From the NCBI GenBank assembly GCA_016717145.1, contig JADKGD010000017.1:62001-126000 (forward strand): a stretch of 64,000 nt of DNA, read 5' to 3'. Shown here piece after piece: positions 1 through 9,507 of the stretch. The first letter of the stretch is position 1. Every line of letters starts with the position of its first letter. The notes below the pieces were generated by a model. The model was not told the origin of the DNA, made no database searches, and saw only the letters and a list, made by a program, of their open reading frames with translations. This DNA is from Saprospiraceae bacterium (GTDB lineage Bacteria; Bacteroidota; Bacteroidia; Chitinophagales; Saprospiraceae). The translations under genes were made by a program, and so were the position numbers.

Positions 1-420
1 CTCATCCCCAATCTGGTAAACACTGTAAAAGGGTATGCATCTCACGAAAGTGGCACTTTAGAGAAGGTCATTCAAGCACGTAATCAGGCTATGGCAGCTA
101 GTAGCAGTGGATCAATTGGAGATCAGGTACAAGCAGAGAATGCGCTCTCTGGTACACTAAAGTCATTGTTTGCTTTGTCAGAAAATTATCCTGACTTGAA
201 GGCTAATACTAGTTTTCTTGCCTTACAGGGTAGTCTGGGGGATATTGAAGAAACGTTGCAGAATGCAAGAAGATATTACAATGCGCTTGTAAGGGATAAT
301 AATACTGCAGTAGAGAGTTTTCCATCAAATCTGATAGCCAATAACTTTGGATTTGGGAAATATGATTTTTTCGAAATCGAAAATGATGCAGAAAGACAAA
401 ACCCTGTAGTTCAGTTTTAA
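1..420 (+). CDS. lemA: LemA family protein (3' part, gene starts before the window)
   Basis: The frame is open from base 1 and ends at the TAA at 418-420, giving about 139 residues of C-terminal sequence. The first residues read LIPNLVNTVKGYA, the signature stretch of LemA proteins, followed by the expected alpha-helical segments (KVIQARNQAM, ENALSGTLKSLFALSENYPDLKA, ETLQNARRYYNALV). LemA proteins are small, N-terminally membrane-anchored helical-bundle proteins of unclear biochemical role. The anchor would lie upstream of the window. The next gene encodes a DUF2207 protein, the standard neighbour of lemA in many bacteria, which supports the call. The first ATG inside the window, at 91, is internal and not a start. 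Confidence 0.93.
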   Translation, partial: LIPNLVNTVKGYASHESGTLEKVIQARNQAMAASSSGSIGDQVQAENALSGTLKSLFALSENYPDLKANTSFLALQGSLGDIEETLQNARRYYNALVRDNNTAVESFPSNLIANNFGFGKYDFFEIENDAERQNPVVQF

Positions 421-541
421 TTTTTATTGTCATTTTGAATGACACAATAATACTTTCGGGACATTTGGATGTAAAAATTATATGTCCCAAAACTATATTA
501 TTTTCAAGGTATTTTAATCAATTTAAATACATACAAATAAA

Positions 542-1321
542 ATGGGCATGGGCTTTTGCAGACATTTTTTAATTCTGGTCTTTGCTTTATTGACTACGTA
601 TACTAAGGCTGAGTATTTTGTCATAAATGACTACAAAGTTGACATAAAAGTATACGGAAGTCAAGCCATGTTTGAAGTTACTGAAGTCATAAACGTCACG
701 TTCAGTGAACCACGTCATGGCATTTATAGAAATATTCCTTACAAATACAGAATAAATGGTGAAGATGTAAATATCGATATTTATGATGTGGATGTGGAAG
801 GATTTGCCTACAAAGAAAGTAAAAAGGGTAGCCAGTATGTGATCAGGATAGGAGATAAAGATGAATATGTTGAAGGAGCTCAAACCTATAAGATAACGTA
901 CAAAGTAAAAGGTGCCTGGATTTTTCTTAAGGATCATTCAGAATTTTATTGGAATATTCTCGGAAATACATGGGAAACAGAAATTCAATCGATTAAATAT
1001 TCTGTTACTCTGGACGAATCTCTTCCTATGACCGAGTCAGATTATAGTATATATACCGGGGCGGAAGGAGAAAAAGGAAAAGATGCATCGATCAGTTATT
1101 ATCTGAATAAGTTCGAAGGTATGTCCAATCGTGTTTTTCAACCAGGCGAGGGCATTACTTTTGCAATTAACCTACCTTTAAGTTATGTCAGGAGACCTAC
1201 AGAATGGGAAATATTCTGGAAAAAATATGGTCTTGGCAGTATTGGTGCATTATTCTTCAGCATCATGACAGGTTTTTTTACGCCACATGGAGAAGATATG
1301 GAAAAGATTATCCTATTGTAA
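542..1321 (+). CDS. DUF2207 membrane protein, N-terminal fragment (frameshifted)
   Basis: This is the N-terminal part of a DUF2207-type predicted membrane protein: a hydrophobic signal segment (residues about 6-23), then an extracytoplasmic beta-rich domain (EVINVTFSEPRHGIYRNIPY is typical) and the first half of a membrane helix (GSIGALFFSIM). The frame then runs into nonsense and stops at 1321. The continuation lies in another frame (1204-2229). Adding one T to the T7 run at 1273-1279 joins the two halves into a smooth helix-loop, FFSIMTGFFYATWRRYGKD. The gap from lemA is 121 bp and the pair is probably co-transcribed. The function of DUF2207 proteins is not firmly known. Confidence 0.85.
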   Translation: MGMGFCRHFLILVFALLTTYTKAEYFVINDYKVDIKVYGSQAMFEVTEVINVTFSEPRHGIYRNIPYKYRINGEDVNIDIYDVDVEGFAYKESKKGSQYVIRIGDKDEYVEGAQTYKITYKVKGAWIFLKDHSEFYWNILGNTWETEIQSIKYSVTLDESLPMTESDYSIYTGAEGEKGKDASISYYLNKFEGMSNRVFQPGEGITFAINLPLSYVRRPTEWEIFWKKYGLGSIGALFFSIMTGFFTPHGEDMEKIILL

Positions 1322-2229
1322 AAATGGTACAGTATACCATTCCTAAAAATATAAACCCTGCTGAAGGAGGGGTTATTATTGATGAGAAAGCTGACAATGT
1401 GGATATCCTTGCATTACTACCATATTGGGCCCACAAAGGAATAATCAATATCAGGCGTATTCCCAAATCCACTGGCAAGGATGATCATGAACTTATTAAG
1501 ATTGCGAACCTCCCAACGGATTCAGGGCCCTATGAAAAAATAATGTTTAGCGCTTTGTTTGATTCATGTGACACTGTTTTGGTAAGCAGTCTTGAAAATA
1601 CTTTTTATGAACATCTTCAAGCTGCAAAAACATCCTTAAAGACACATCTGAATACAATGGGTATATATTATCCCGTTTCCATTAAACTTCAGTTTTATAC
1701 AGGATTGGCATCATTTGTTTTGGCTGTAGCAGCGTTAGGTCTGGGTATTTTGTTTAACTCTATTTTACTTGGTGGAGCTTTGGGACTGAGTAGTGTGATT
1801 GGCTTTTTGTTTTCCAATTATATGCTGAAGAAAAACGAAAAAGGTGTTCATTTGTATCAGCAAATATTAGGTTTCAAAATGTTTGTAAAAGCGGCAGAGA
1901 AAGACAAGCTGGAAATGATGCTGAAAGAAGATCCTGATTATTTTGAAAAGACACTTCCATATGCTATGATATTTGGATATGCCAAGCAATGGAGTAAAAA
2001 ATTTGATGGCTTACTCACAGAAGCGCCAAAGTGGTATATTGGACCTGGAGGAATGTATTATGGTGGTGGAACCTTTTCACCTTCTGAATTCGGAGCCAGT
2101 TTCGATGAGAGCATTAAGGATATTCAAACAGTATTTACCAGCGCACCCGAAAGTTCAGGGGGAGGTTTTAGTGGTGGCGGCGGAAGTTCCGGAGGTGGAT
2201 TTGGCGGCGGCGGCGGCGGAAGCTGGTAA
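1204..2229 (+). CDS. DUF2207 membrane protein, C-terminal fragment
   Basis: This is the C-terminal part of the same DUF2207 protein. True homologous sequence starts at about 1281 (ATWRRYGKDYPIV); the residues read upstream of that in this frame are out of frame with the gene. It contains a cytoplasmic domain (AEGGVIIDEKADNVDILALLPYWAHKG), two adjacent hydrophobic helices (about 1690-1830) and a glycine/serine-rich tail ending GGGGGGSW, which is highly characteristic of DUF2207 proteins. If translated on its own, ATG 1324 would be the better start. Whether the break at 1273-1279 is a real mutation or a sequencing error cannot be told from the sequence. Confidence 0.85.
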   Translation: MGNILEKIWSWQYWCIILQHHDRFFYATWRRYGKDYPIVKMVQYTIPKNINPAEGGVIIDEKADNVDILALLPYWAHKGIINIRRIPKSTGKDDHELIKIANLPTDSGPYEKIMFSALFDSCDTVLVSSLENTFYEHLQAAKTSLKTHLNTMGIYYPVSIKLQFYTGLASFVLAVAALGLGILFNSILLGGALGLSSVIGFLFSNYMLKKNEKGVHLYQQILGFKMFVKAAEKDKLEMMLKEDPDYFEKTLPYAMIFGYAKQWSKKFDGLLTEAPKWYIGPGGMYYGGGTFSPSEFGASFDESIKDIQTVFTSAPESSGGGFSGGGGSSGGGFGGGGGGSW

Positions 2230-2347
2230 TCATAAAACCTGAATGATTTTTAATCTTAGAATATTAACATTGAATATTTAGTCATTTCGAGATGTTTAAT
2301 GGGTAAAATCATTACGATGGTCTAAACTAAACCATATTGGTTTCTAT

Positions 2348-3784
2348 TTATTGAAATTCTATTTTCACTAAATTTATTTTCCAATTTTTTTCACTTGGAA
2401 CTATTATGGCTTGAGGACCAATTTGAATAGCTGCGGTAAAACGTAGTTTCAGGTTTTGATATTCTGTGCTCAACACACTTTTACGTTCAGTGTTTCCAAC
2501 TGCATCAAGTACATACTCACTTACTGTGTTGGAGTTTTTTATCTCATCATTGTATAGTATGCGGAGCCTTGAAGGTGTTTTCAATAGATAATAAGACGAA
2601 TAAATGCCCTCATCATCTTGTGAAAACTGTTTTTTGAAAAGTACTTTTTTCCAATGTTCTTTTCCATCTGGATATGTTGCCAGAAGTATTAAATCTTCAT
2701 GATAATAATCAATAAAACCGCGTCCGGGGAAAATATCACCAAACTGTCCCGGGCTACTCATTTGTGTACGCCTGGTAAATTCCCTTTCCATTTCCGAAAT
2801 GATTACTACACCACCATCATTTCGAATAACCAGGTCTTTAATTTTAAAATTTGATAGCTCTTTTATTTTTCCCGGCTTTTTCCCCGTGACATCGGCCATA
2901 AAATCTATAGAAAATTTATTAATTAAAATTTCTGCATCGTCTGGGATTTCAGTACTATTTAATGAAAAACCGAAATAACCGTTGGCGTTGCTTTCATCAT
3001 TTTCCGTGGTTAGACCTGCCATCACAAGTTTTTGATTTTTTTCATCAAAATCAATCTTAAGTTCCGATATTTTGTCAGTTTCTGCTGAAAATCTATGAAC
3101 ACCAATATTTTCTTTGTTCACTACATTTATCAGGGTGAAAGCATCATCATCATTATTCCAGATAGAGTTTTTTTTGCCTAAAATAAATATGGTTCCGCTA
3201 TTTGTCAACAAAATTTTTTCAAAATCAGATTTAAAGTTAAAATCTTTGATAGTAATAATAAACTCATAAATAGTCTTAAGCTTTTTATTATCTATAAGGT
3301 GAAGAATAAGACTTCTATCGTCTGGAGTAAAAATTAATACTTTTGATTTATCTTTCGAGAATACAAATCTTGGATTTCCTTCAGTTGATCTCTTATCTTT
3401 AATTACCAATGTAACGGAATCGATGAGACTTACATTTTCATCATACGTGTTTGCTCTGATAAAAGTTTTGCCTTCATCTCGGTAGGCATAATAGAAATTA
3501 AAACTGCTATCCATAGGGATTACACCAATCGGACTTATATTCTTTTTTTCGAACTCAGGTGTTCTGGACGTTTTGTATCTTAAATTCTGGTCATAAATCT
3601 CAAAACTTTGTTCGTATCCACGATCATGATAAAATATTATATGACCTCCTATGCTAGGTAGGATATCATAAGCATAATTATTTCTTATGTTAATTTCATT
3701 CGAAACGGTAACTTTTTGACCTGATAATATTGTTGAGGTAAATAAAAACAGAATAATGACAGCCGTTGTATTTTTGATTTTCAT
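2348..3784 (-). CDS. exported protein of unknown function
   Basis: This encodes about 478 residues starting from the second of two close Met codons (3784; the other is 3790). It begins with a lysine-rich end and hydrophobic signal peptide ending in LSGQ, so it should be exported. The body is a succession of short hydrophobic and charged strands with repeated turns (for example YDQNLRYK, DKSKVLIFTPDDRS, DDGGV-like segments), suggesting a beta-propeller or other all-beta fold. No catalytic motif or T9SS sorting domain was recognised. A TATATTTG box lies at 3805-3812 just upstream. It is convergent with the DUF2207 gene and not obviously part of an operon. Confidence 0.7.
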   Translation of the reverse strand: MKIKNTTAVIILFLFTSTILSGQKVTVSNEINIRNNYAYDILPSIGGHIIFYHDRGYEQSFEIYDQNLRYKTSRTPEFEKKNISPIGVIPMDSSFNFYYAYRDEGKTFIRANTYDENVSLIDSVTLVIKDKRSTEGNPRFVFSKDKSKVLIFTPDDRSLILHLIDNKKLKTIYEFIITIKDFNFKSDFEKILLTNSGTIFILGKKNSIWNNDDDAFTLINVVNKENIGVHRFSAETDKISELKIDFDEKNQKLVMAGLTTENDESNANGYFGFSLNSTEIPDDAEILINKFSIDFMADVTGKKPGKIKELSNFKIKDLVIRNDGGVVIISEMEREFTRRTQMSSPGQFGDIFPGRGFIDYYHEDLILLATYPDGKEHWKKVLFKKQFSQDDEGIYSSYYLLKTPSRLRILYNDEIKNSNTVSEYVLDAVGNTERKSVLSTEYQNLKLRFTAAIQIGPQAIIVPSEKNWKINLVKIEFQ

Positions 3785-3790
3785 TATCAA

Positions 3791-4160
3791 AAGCTAATTT
3801 ATCTCAAATATATTTAATTTTTATCACTCACCCGACAACACGACAGCATTATTTCGTAATTTTGCTTTTGAGATTGTAATTTTTTTAGAAGATGATATAA
3901 TCTGCAGGTAATTAAGAAATTCATATTAAAGCGGATAATTTTTTAGTAAATGAAGATTAAAATCAATTTTATCATGTCTAAGTCATGGAAAGTAAGATTT
4001 AAATTGTGTGAAATTCGGAAGAAAAAATTTTTATATATAATGAAGAAAAATATGGTAGTCTTTATGCTTGAACGAACCTAAATATGAAAATGGATAAAAG
4101 TTCCGGCATAGTATAAGATACTTAAATTTTAAAAATAATTTTTTATAATCAAAAATTAGC
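3791..4160. other. intergenic region between divergent genes
   Basis: This is a 370-bp AT-rich gap between a minus-strand exported-protein gene and ftcD. It holds the TATATTTG box for the minus-strand gene (3805-3812). On the plus strand there is a TAATTTTG match at 3857-3864, rather far (about 300 bp) from the ftcD start. No convincing small gene or RNA was seen. Confidence 0.4.
3805..3812 (-). promoter_or_regulatory. candidate Bacteroidota -7 box (TATATTTG)
   Basis: The minus strand reads TATATTTG, matching the Bacteroidota consensus TAnnTTTG, 15-20 bp before the start of the exported-protein gene at 3784/3790. A TTG lies 23 bp upstream (3836-3838) at about the -33 position. Confidence 0.4.
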
Positions 4161-5846
4161 ATGGCGTCAGAGCAATTAATAGAGTGTGTGCCCAATTTTA
4201 GCGAGGGTTGTGATATGACTATTATAAAACAAATTACTGAAGAGATTGAGAAGATTGATGGGGTCAAACTTCTTGATGTGGACCCCGGAAAGACTACCAA
4301 TCGAACAGTGGTGACATTCGTAGGCAACCCAGAGGCAGTCATAGAAGCAGCTTTTTTTGCTATTAAAAAAGCAGCGGAATTGATTGATATGACACATCAC
4401 AAGGGCGAACATCCTCGTATGGGTGCCACAGATGTTTGTCCGCTTATACCGATAGCTGGCATCACAATGGAAGAAGTGGCGTCTTATGCACACCTGCTTG
4501 GTAAAAAAGTTGGAGAGGAGCTGTCCATTCCTGTGTTTATGTATGAGGCAGCAGCAACAAGCCCTGAAAGACAAAATCTGGCTACAATACGAGCGGGTGA
4601 ATATGAGGGACTTTCTGCCAAACTAAAAGATCCTAAATGGTCACCTGATTATGGCGCCAACGTTTTTAATGCTCGGTCAGGCGCTACTGTAATTGGGGCA
4701 AGAGATTTTCTGGTGGCATACAATGTCAATATTAATACTACTTCTGTCCGGCGAGCAAACTCGGTCGCTTTCGACATCAGAGAAAATGGTCGCATAAAAA
4801 CCGATGATAAAGGGAAAAATATGGTTGATCACACGGGCGAGCTGATCAGAATTCCGGGCAAATGCAAATCGGTAAAAGCCATTGGATGGTACATTGAAGA
4901 ATACGGTATTGCCCAAATATCTATGAATCTTACTAATATTAATGCTACACCATTGCACATTGCTTTTGACGCATGTTGCGATAGTGCGTACGAAAGAGGC
5001 ATGCGGGTGACCGGATCAGAACTAGTAGGATTGGTTCCTAAATGTGTAATTATTGATGCTGGGAAACATTTTTTGCGTAAACAAAAACGATCCGTAGGTG
5101 TCTCCGAATCTGAGTTGATTCACATAGCAGTTAAGACCTTAGGTTTGGATGAGTTATCGCCATTTGACCCAAAGAAAAAAATAATCGAATATTTGTTGGA
5201 AGATATATCAGGTAATACGCTAGTTCAAAAAACACTTATTCAGTTTGCTGATGAAACAGCTTCCGAAAGCCCAGCTCCAGGCGGAGGCAGCATTTCTGCC
5301 TATGTTGGTGCGTTGGGCATTTCACTGGGTACCATGGTAGCAAATCTAAGTGCACATAAAGTAGGCTGGGATGATCAGATTGAATATTTTTCTGATATAG
5401 CAGATAAAGGCCAAAAATTGAAAGATGATTTGCTCAGAATGGTAGATGCAGATACGCAGGCATTCAATAAAATTATGGATGCCATCAAAATGCCAAAATC
5501 TACTGATGAAGAGAAGATCGCCAGAAAAAAGGCTTTGCACTCAGCTACAATACTAGCCATAGAAGTACCGTTAAGCGTAATGCGATCTAGTTTGATGACC
5601 ATGGACCTGATTAAACAAATGGCCATAAAAGGAAATCCAAATTCAGTCTCGGATGCTGGAGTGGGTGCGTTATGCGCTCGTACAGCCATTCAGGGAGCTT
5701 ACTTAAATGTTAAAATTAATTGCAGTGGTTTTGATGATAAGGCTTTTGTGGATAAATCAATCATAGAAGCTGACGACATATTTCTTAAAGCCATAGATTT
5801 CGAAAAAGAAATTTTGAATATAGTCACTCAAAAAGTAGATTGCTAA
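4161..5846 (+). CDS. ftcD: bifunctional glutamate formimidoyltransferase / formimidoyl-THF cyclodeaminase
   Basis: The 561-residue protein fuses both enzymes that transfer the formimino group of formiminoglutamate to tetrahydrofolate and then release ammonia, giving 5,10-methenyl-THF (histidine degradation, cytoplasm). Residues 1 to about 330 are the transferase: CVPNFSEG near the N-terminus and the KGEHPRMGATDVCPLIP motif, whose His84 corresponds to the catalytic His of the mammalian enzyme. Residues about 345-561 are the cyclodeaminase, with the SPAPGGGS motif at 370-377 and GVGALCAR near the end. Length and domain order match the fused FTCD known from animals and many Bacteroidota. ATG 4161 gives the canonical N-terminus. 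An aldehyde dehydrogenase gene follows after 38 bp, so co-transcription is likely. No other histidine-degradation gene is in the window. Confidence 0.95.
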   Translation: MASEQLIECVPNFSEGCDMTIIKQITEEIEKIDGVKLLDVDPGKTTNRTVVTFVGNPEAVIEAAFFAIKKAAELIDMTHHKGEHPRMGATDVCPLIPIAGITMEEVASYAHLLGKKVGEELSIPVFMYEAAATSPERQNLATIRAGEYEGLSAKLKDPKWSPDYGANVFNARSGATVIGARDFLVAYNVNINTTSVRRANSVAFDIRENGRIKTDDKGKNMVDHTGELIRIPGKCKSVKAIGWYIEEYGIAQISMNLTNINATPLHIAFDACCDSAYERGMRVTGSELVGLVPKCVIIDAGKHFLRKQKRSVGVSESELIHIAVKTLGLDELSPFDPKKKIIEYLLEDISGNTLVQKTLIQFADETASESPAPGGGSISAYVGALGISLGTMVANLSAHKVGWDDQIEYFSDIADKGQKLKDDLLRMVDADTQAFNKIMDAIKMPKSTDEEKIARKKALHSATILAIEVPLSVMRSSLMTMDLIKQMAIKGNPNSVSDAGVGALCARTAIQGAYLNVKINCSGFDDKAFVDKSIIEADDIFLKAIDFEKEILNIVTQKVDC

Positions 5847-5884
5847 AAGCAGTCAACTAGTACCTCACAATAATACTTTAAAAA

Positions 5885-7414
5885 ATGAATACATCATTCT
5901 TAAAAAAGCTGGACCTTCACAAAAAAAATGAAGGTACCTGGACTGGACAGAAATCCATGAAATCGGATACTTATCTTGATTCCTATTCTCCTGTAGATGG
6001 TGAACTGATCGGAAGCGTAAGTATTACTTCTAAAAAAGATTATGAAAAAGTCATAAAAACAGCTCAAAAAGCATTTTTAATCTGGAGAGAGACACCAGCC
6101 CCCGCACGTGGGGAGATTGTCAGGCAATATGGCAATGAACTTCGCAAACATAAGGAAGCGCTCGGTCAGTTAGTTTCATACGAAATGGGGAAGTCGCTTC
6201 AGGAAGGGCTCGGCGAGGTACAAGAGATGATTGATATATGTGATTTTGCTGTGGGCCTGTCCAGGCAATTGTATGGTCTTACAATGCATTCAGAGCGACC
6301 TTACCATCGGATGTACGAACAATGGCACCCATTAGGTGTAATAGGTATTATTTCCGCCTTCAATTTTCCTGTTGCTGTTTGGTCCTGGAATGCTATGATT
6401 GCTATGGTGTGTGGCGATGTTTGTTTATGGAAGGCAAGTGAGAAAACACCACTTTGTGCCATAGCTTGTCAGAACATTCTGCAAAAAGTTTTTAAAGAAA
6501 ACAAAATACCTGAAGGTGTAAGTAGCATCATTACGGGTGACTATACAGTAGGGGAGTGGATGACCCATGATGCCAGAGTGCCGTTGATATCAGCCACTGG
6601 AAGTACACGAATGGGCAAAATTGTAGGTGTTGCAGTGGCACAAAGATTGGGTAGAAGCCTCCTTGAATTAGGTGGAAATAATGCCATTATTGTGTCTGAT
6701 TCAGCAGATTTAGATCTGGTATTGACAGGTGCCTTATTCGGAGCTGTTGGTACCTGTGGTCAGCGATGTACTTCTACAAGAAGGTTGATCGTTCATGAGC
6801 ATGTTTATGAAGAAGTAAAAAGTAAATTAATTAAAGCATATAAACAACTGCGTATTGGTAACCCATTGGATGGTAAAAATCATGTTGGACCTTTGATTGA
6901 TATGCTGGCAGTTGAAAACTATTTACAGGCATTAATGTCAGCAGAAGAACAGCGTGCAACTATTTTGGTAAAAGGCGGTATATTAAAAGGCAAAGAATAT
7001 GAAAGTGGATGTTATGTAAAACCATGTATTATTGAAGCTGAAAATAGTATGCCGATCGTTCAGCATGAGACATTTGCACCAATATTGTATATTGTGAAGT
7101 ATAAAGGAGGTGTAGAAAATGCATTATCACTGCAGAATGGAGTACCCCAGGGGCTGTCATCTGCTATCATGACCACAAATCTTAGGGAGGCTGAGCGGTT
7201 TTTATCAGCGGCTGGCTCTGATTGTGGTATTGCCAATGTCAATATAGGAACTAGTGGAGCAGAAATCGGAGGGGCTTTTGGTGGGGAAAAAGAAACTGGA
7301 GGGGGCAGGGAGTCAGGTTCGGACAGCTGGAAAGCCTATATGAGGCGACAAACAAATACCATTAATTACAGTACAAGTCTGCCATTGGCTCAGGGTATAA
7401 AATTTGATTTGTAG
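5885..7414 (+). CDS. aldehyde dehydrogenase, ALDH7 (aminoadipate-semialdehyde dehydrogenase) type
   Basis: This is a 509-residue NAD-dependent aldehyde dehydrogenase. Catalytic features are visible: oxyanion Asn160 in SAFNFPVAVWSWN, Lys183 in LWKASEKTP, general base Glu261 in LLELGGNN and nucleophile Cys295 in GTCGQRCTSTRR. The wording of the last two motifs is that of the ALDH7 family (antiquitin, alpha-aminoadipic semialdehyde dehydrogenase), which acts in lysine catabolism and also on other aldehydes. The C-terminus has the ALDH7-like GGAFGGEKETGGGRESGSD. It follows ftcD by 38 bp and ends just before a strong hairpin terminator. The substrate is inferred from family resemblance only. Confidence 0.93.
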   Translation: MNTSFLKKLDLHKKNEGTWTGQKSMKSDTYLDSYSPVDGELIGSVSITSKKDYEKVIKTAQKAFLIWRETPAPARGEIVRQYGNELRKHKEALGQLVSYEMGKSLQEGLGEVQEMIDICDFAVGLSRQLYGLTMHSERPYHRMYEQWHPLGVIGIISAFNFPVAVWSWNAMIAMVCGDVCLWKASEKTPLCAIACQNILQKVFKENKIPEGVSSIITGDYTVGEWMTHDARVPLISATGSTRMGKIVGVAVAQRLGRSLLELGGNNAIIVSDSADLDLVLTGALFGAVGTCGQRCTSTRRLIVHEHVYEEVKSKLIKAYKQLRIGNPLDGKNHVGPLIDMLAVENYLQALMSAEEQRATILVKGGILKGKEYESGCYVKPCIIEAENSMPIVQHETFAPILYIVKYKGGVENALSLQNGVPQGLSSAIMTTNLREAERFLSAAGSDCGIANVNIGTSGAEIGGAFGGEKETGGGRESGSDSWKAYMRRQTNTINYSTSLPLAQGIKFDL

Positions 7415-7429
7415 TTTATAAAAGTATCT

Positions 7430-7468
7430 AAGAAATCCCTTCCATAATAATTGGCGAAGGGATTTCTT
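7430..7468 (+). terminator. hairpin terminator after the ALDH gene
   Basis: A 13-bp perfect inverted repeat (7430-7442 with 7456-7468, core AAGAAATCCCTTC) is followed by a T-rich stretch, 16 bp after the ALDH stop. It would end the ftcD-ALDH transcript and separates it from the aminotransferase gene, unless read-through occurs. Confidence 0.7.
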
Positions 7469-7486
7469 ATTAATTAAATCAGTTTA

Positions 7487-8632
7487 ATGCAGCATATTCC
7501 TTCCAAAATTTCATCTCAACAAACTACCATCTTCACTGAGATGTCTGCATTATCTGCCCAATATAATGCCATAAATCTTGGCCAGGGTTTTCCAAATTTT
7601 GAGCCGCCAAAACCGTTATTGGAATTAGTCAATTTTTATTTAAATAATGCTAAAAATCAATACGCCCCTATGGCCGGGGTAATGGCGCTCAGAGAAGCAA
7701 TCTCCTTAAAAATTCTGACGTCTTACAATAGATATGTGCATCCTGATCATGAAATAACCATTACTGCCGGGGCAACTCAAGCTATTTTTACCGCCATTAC
7801 AGCCTTAATTCACGACGGTGACGAAGTTATTATTTTTGAACCTGCATATGATAGCTACCGACCTGCTATTGAAATTGCAGGTGGTAAAGTGGTTGTATAT
7901 GCTATGGAAGCCCCCGAATTTAAAATCAACTGGAGTCTTGTGGGTGCTATGATCACTCCGATGACCAAAATGATTCTTATTAATACGCCGCACAACCCTA
8001 CAGGCACCATCTTCAAGTCGGATGATTTACAAAAGCTATCTCAAATTGTAAAAGATACTGATATCATTATATTGAGTGACGAAGTTTATGAACATTTAAT
8101 TTTTGAAGGGCATAGACATGAAAGCATACTTAATTATTCTGAATTGTACGAACGAAGCATAGCTGTATTTTCATTTGGTAAAACTTTTCATTGTACCGGA
8201 TGGAAAGTTGGATATTGTGTGGCTCCTTCTTATCTTATGCATGAATTTAGAAATATACATCAATGGAATGTATTTTCAGTTAACTCGTTTATTCAGCATG
8301 CACTCTCAGATTTTTTGAAAGAATCATCCCATTATGATGGATTACCTGATTTTTATCAGAAGAAGAGGGATTATTTTAAAAATAGAATGGCAGGATCAAA
8401 ATTTCAATTTTTAAAAAGCGAAGGTACTTTTTTTCAATTATGTGACTACAGTAATATAAGTGATATGGAAGACGGAGCGTTTACAAAGGAGTTGACCGTT
8501 AAGCATGGAGTAGCTTCTATACCATTATCGGTTTTTTATACAGAGAAACAACAAAATCGGCTCATCCGTTTTTGTTTTGCAAAGACTGACGATTTATTAT
8601 CAAGTGCAGCTGAGATCTTACGATCTATTTAA
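7487..8632 (+). CDS. PLP-dependent aminotransferase, methionine/kynurenine (YbdL-like) type
   Basis: This is a 381-residue fold-type I aminotransferase of subgroup I-alpha. Visible motifs are the N-terminal INLGQGFPNFEPP typical of the methionine/kynurenine aminotransferase branch, TPHNPTG (Asn170), SDEVYEHL (Asp198, Tyr201), the PLP lysine Lys232 in SFGKTFHCTGWK, and the substrate-carboxylate Arg in RLIRFCFAK near the C-terminus. YbdL-type enzymes transaminate methionine and aromatic or large amino acids with 2-oxo acids. The next gene is convergent and the two stop codons overlap by 4 bp. It sits downstream of the ALDH terminator and may be expressed separately; no clear promoter box was seen. 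Confidence 0.92.
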   Translation: MQHIPSKISSQQTTIFTEMSALSAQYNAINLGQGFPNFEPPKPLLELVNFYLNNAKNQYAPMAGVMALREAISLKILTSYNRYVHPDHEITITAGATQAIFTAITALIHDGDEVIIFEPAYDSYRPAIEIAGGKVVVYAMEAPEFKINWSLVGAMITPMTKMILINTPHNPTGTIFKSDDLQKLSQIVKDTDIIILSDEVYEHLIFEGHRHESILNYSELYERSIAVFSFGKTFHCTGWKVGYCVAPSYLMHEFRNIHQWNVFSVNSFIQHALSDFLKESSHYDGLPDFYQKKRDYFKNRMAGSKFQFLKSEGTFFQLCDYSNISDMEDGAFTKELTVKHGVASIPLSVFYTEKQQNRLIRFCFAKTDDLLSSAAEILRSI

Positions 8633-9285
8633 GATTGATCTGAGTGGGCTTCAATCATTCCGGAAACTATTAAAAATTGACCGAGCATATAAGTTGCCAT
8701 TATGATATAGTCTGCGCCATTAAAAGGTGTTTTAAATTTTGTAATGGCAAGTAAAGCATCAGATATTAGAAACAACATAACACCAATTGCCACATTGTAG
8801 TATCCACGTTGAGATTTTTTTCTGTTTAAAGCGGTAACGATCATTGAAGATATGGCAAAACAATAAACCAAAACCGCAATTTTCAAATCTCCTAGACCAG
8901 GCCAGATATATGTTATTAATAATGTCCCGGCGATACCAGCCACAAGTATTGAAAACATAAGTTGTTTAGTATTGTGAGATGATTCTTTAGAAAAAATAAA
9001 AGCATATAAAATTTGCATCCCAAGAAAGCAACACAAGCCTAACAAAAAAAAGACTTCTGATGTAAAAAGTAAAAATACATCTCCAAATAAAGCAAAAATC
9101 ATAGCAAGGATAAACGCATTTGACTGTCTTCTCTCCACACTAATGTAGAAACCTATTAGACTAGCCATTATCATTGGCTTCGCAACAACACGGTATTCAG
9201 TTAAGTAAACAAAAAATAGTAAATTCAAAATAAAAACTACTCCAAAGAAGATCGTGAATTTTAAGTACTTATTTAAAAAAAGCAT
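8629..9285 (-). CDS. lysoplasmalogenase-like membrane protein (YhhN/TMEM86 family)
   Basis: This 218-residue, very hydrophobic protein has about eight predicted membrane helices. Features of the YhhN family are seen: KPMIMASLIGFY in the first third, ALFGDVFLLF (the conserved GD in a helix), and a second acidic helix segment, FLISDALLAI. TMEM86B of this family hydrolyses the vinyl-ether bond of lysoplasmalogens; many bacterial members are untested. It is convergent with the aminotransferase gene, with overlapping stops. Confidence 0.85.
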   Translation of the reverse strand: MLFLNKYLKFTIFFGVVFILNLLFFVYLTEYRVVAKPMIMASLIGFYISVERRQSNAFILAMIFALFGDVFLLFTSEVFFLLGLCCFLGMQILYAFIFSKESSHNTKQLMFSILVAGIAGTLLITYIWPGLGDLKIAVLVYCFAISSMIVTALNRKKSQRGYYNVAIGVMLFLISDALLAITKFKTPFNGADYIIMATYMLGQFLIVSGMIEAHSDQS

Positions 9286-9507
9286 AATAAATTTTTCTTG
9301 GGAGCGAATGTAAATTAAAAATATGGATCAATCCTAATATTTTGAGTTGAATTTGTTTGGTTTTACATATTCTGATAGAATTGATTCATATAAAATTATA
9401 CGTAATCTTTCATTTTTTTTTGCTTTTGTCTTTAAGATAAAAAACATATAATAAAAAAAATATATAAAAAAAAATCAAAATAATTTTTATATTAAAGTTA
9501 ATAATAA

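Noticed and set aside
2329..2343. Short inverted repeat AAACCA-TAT-TGGTTT as a bidirectional terminator
   Set aside because: Only six pairs with a three-base loop and no T run on the plus strand; too weak to call.
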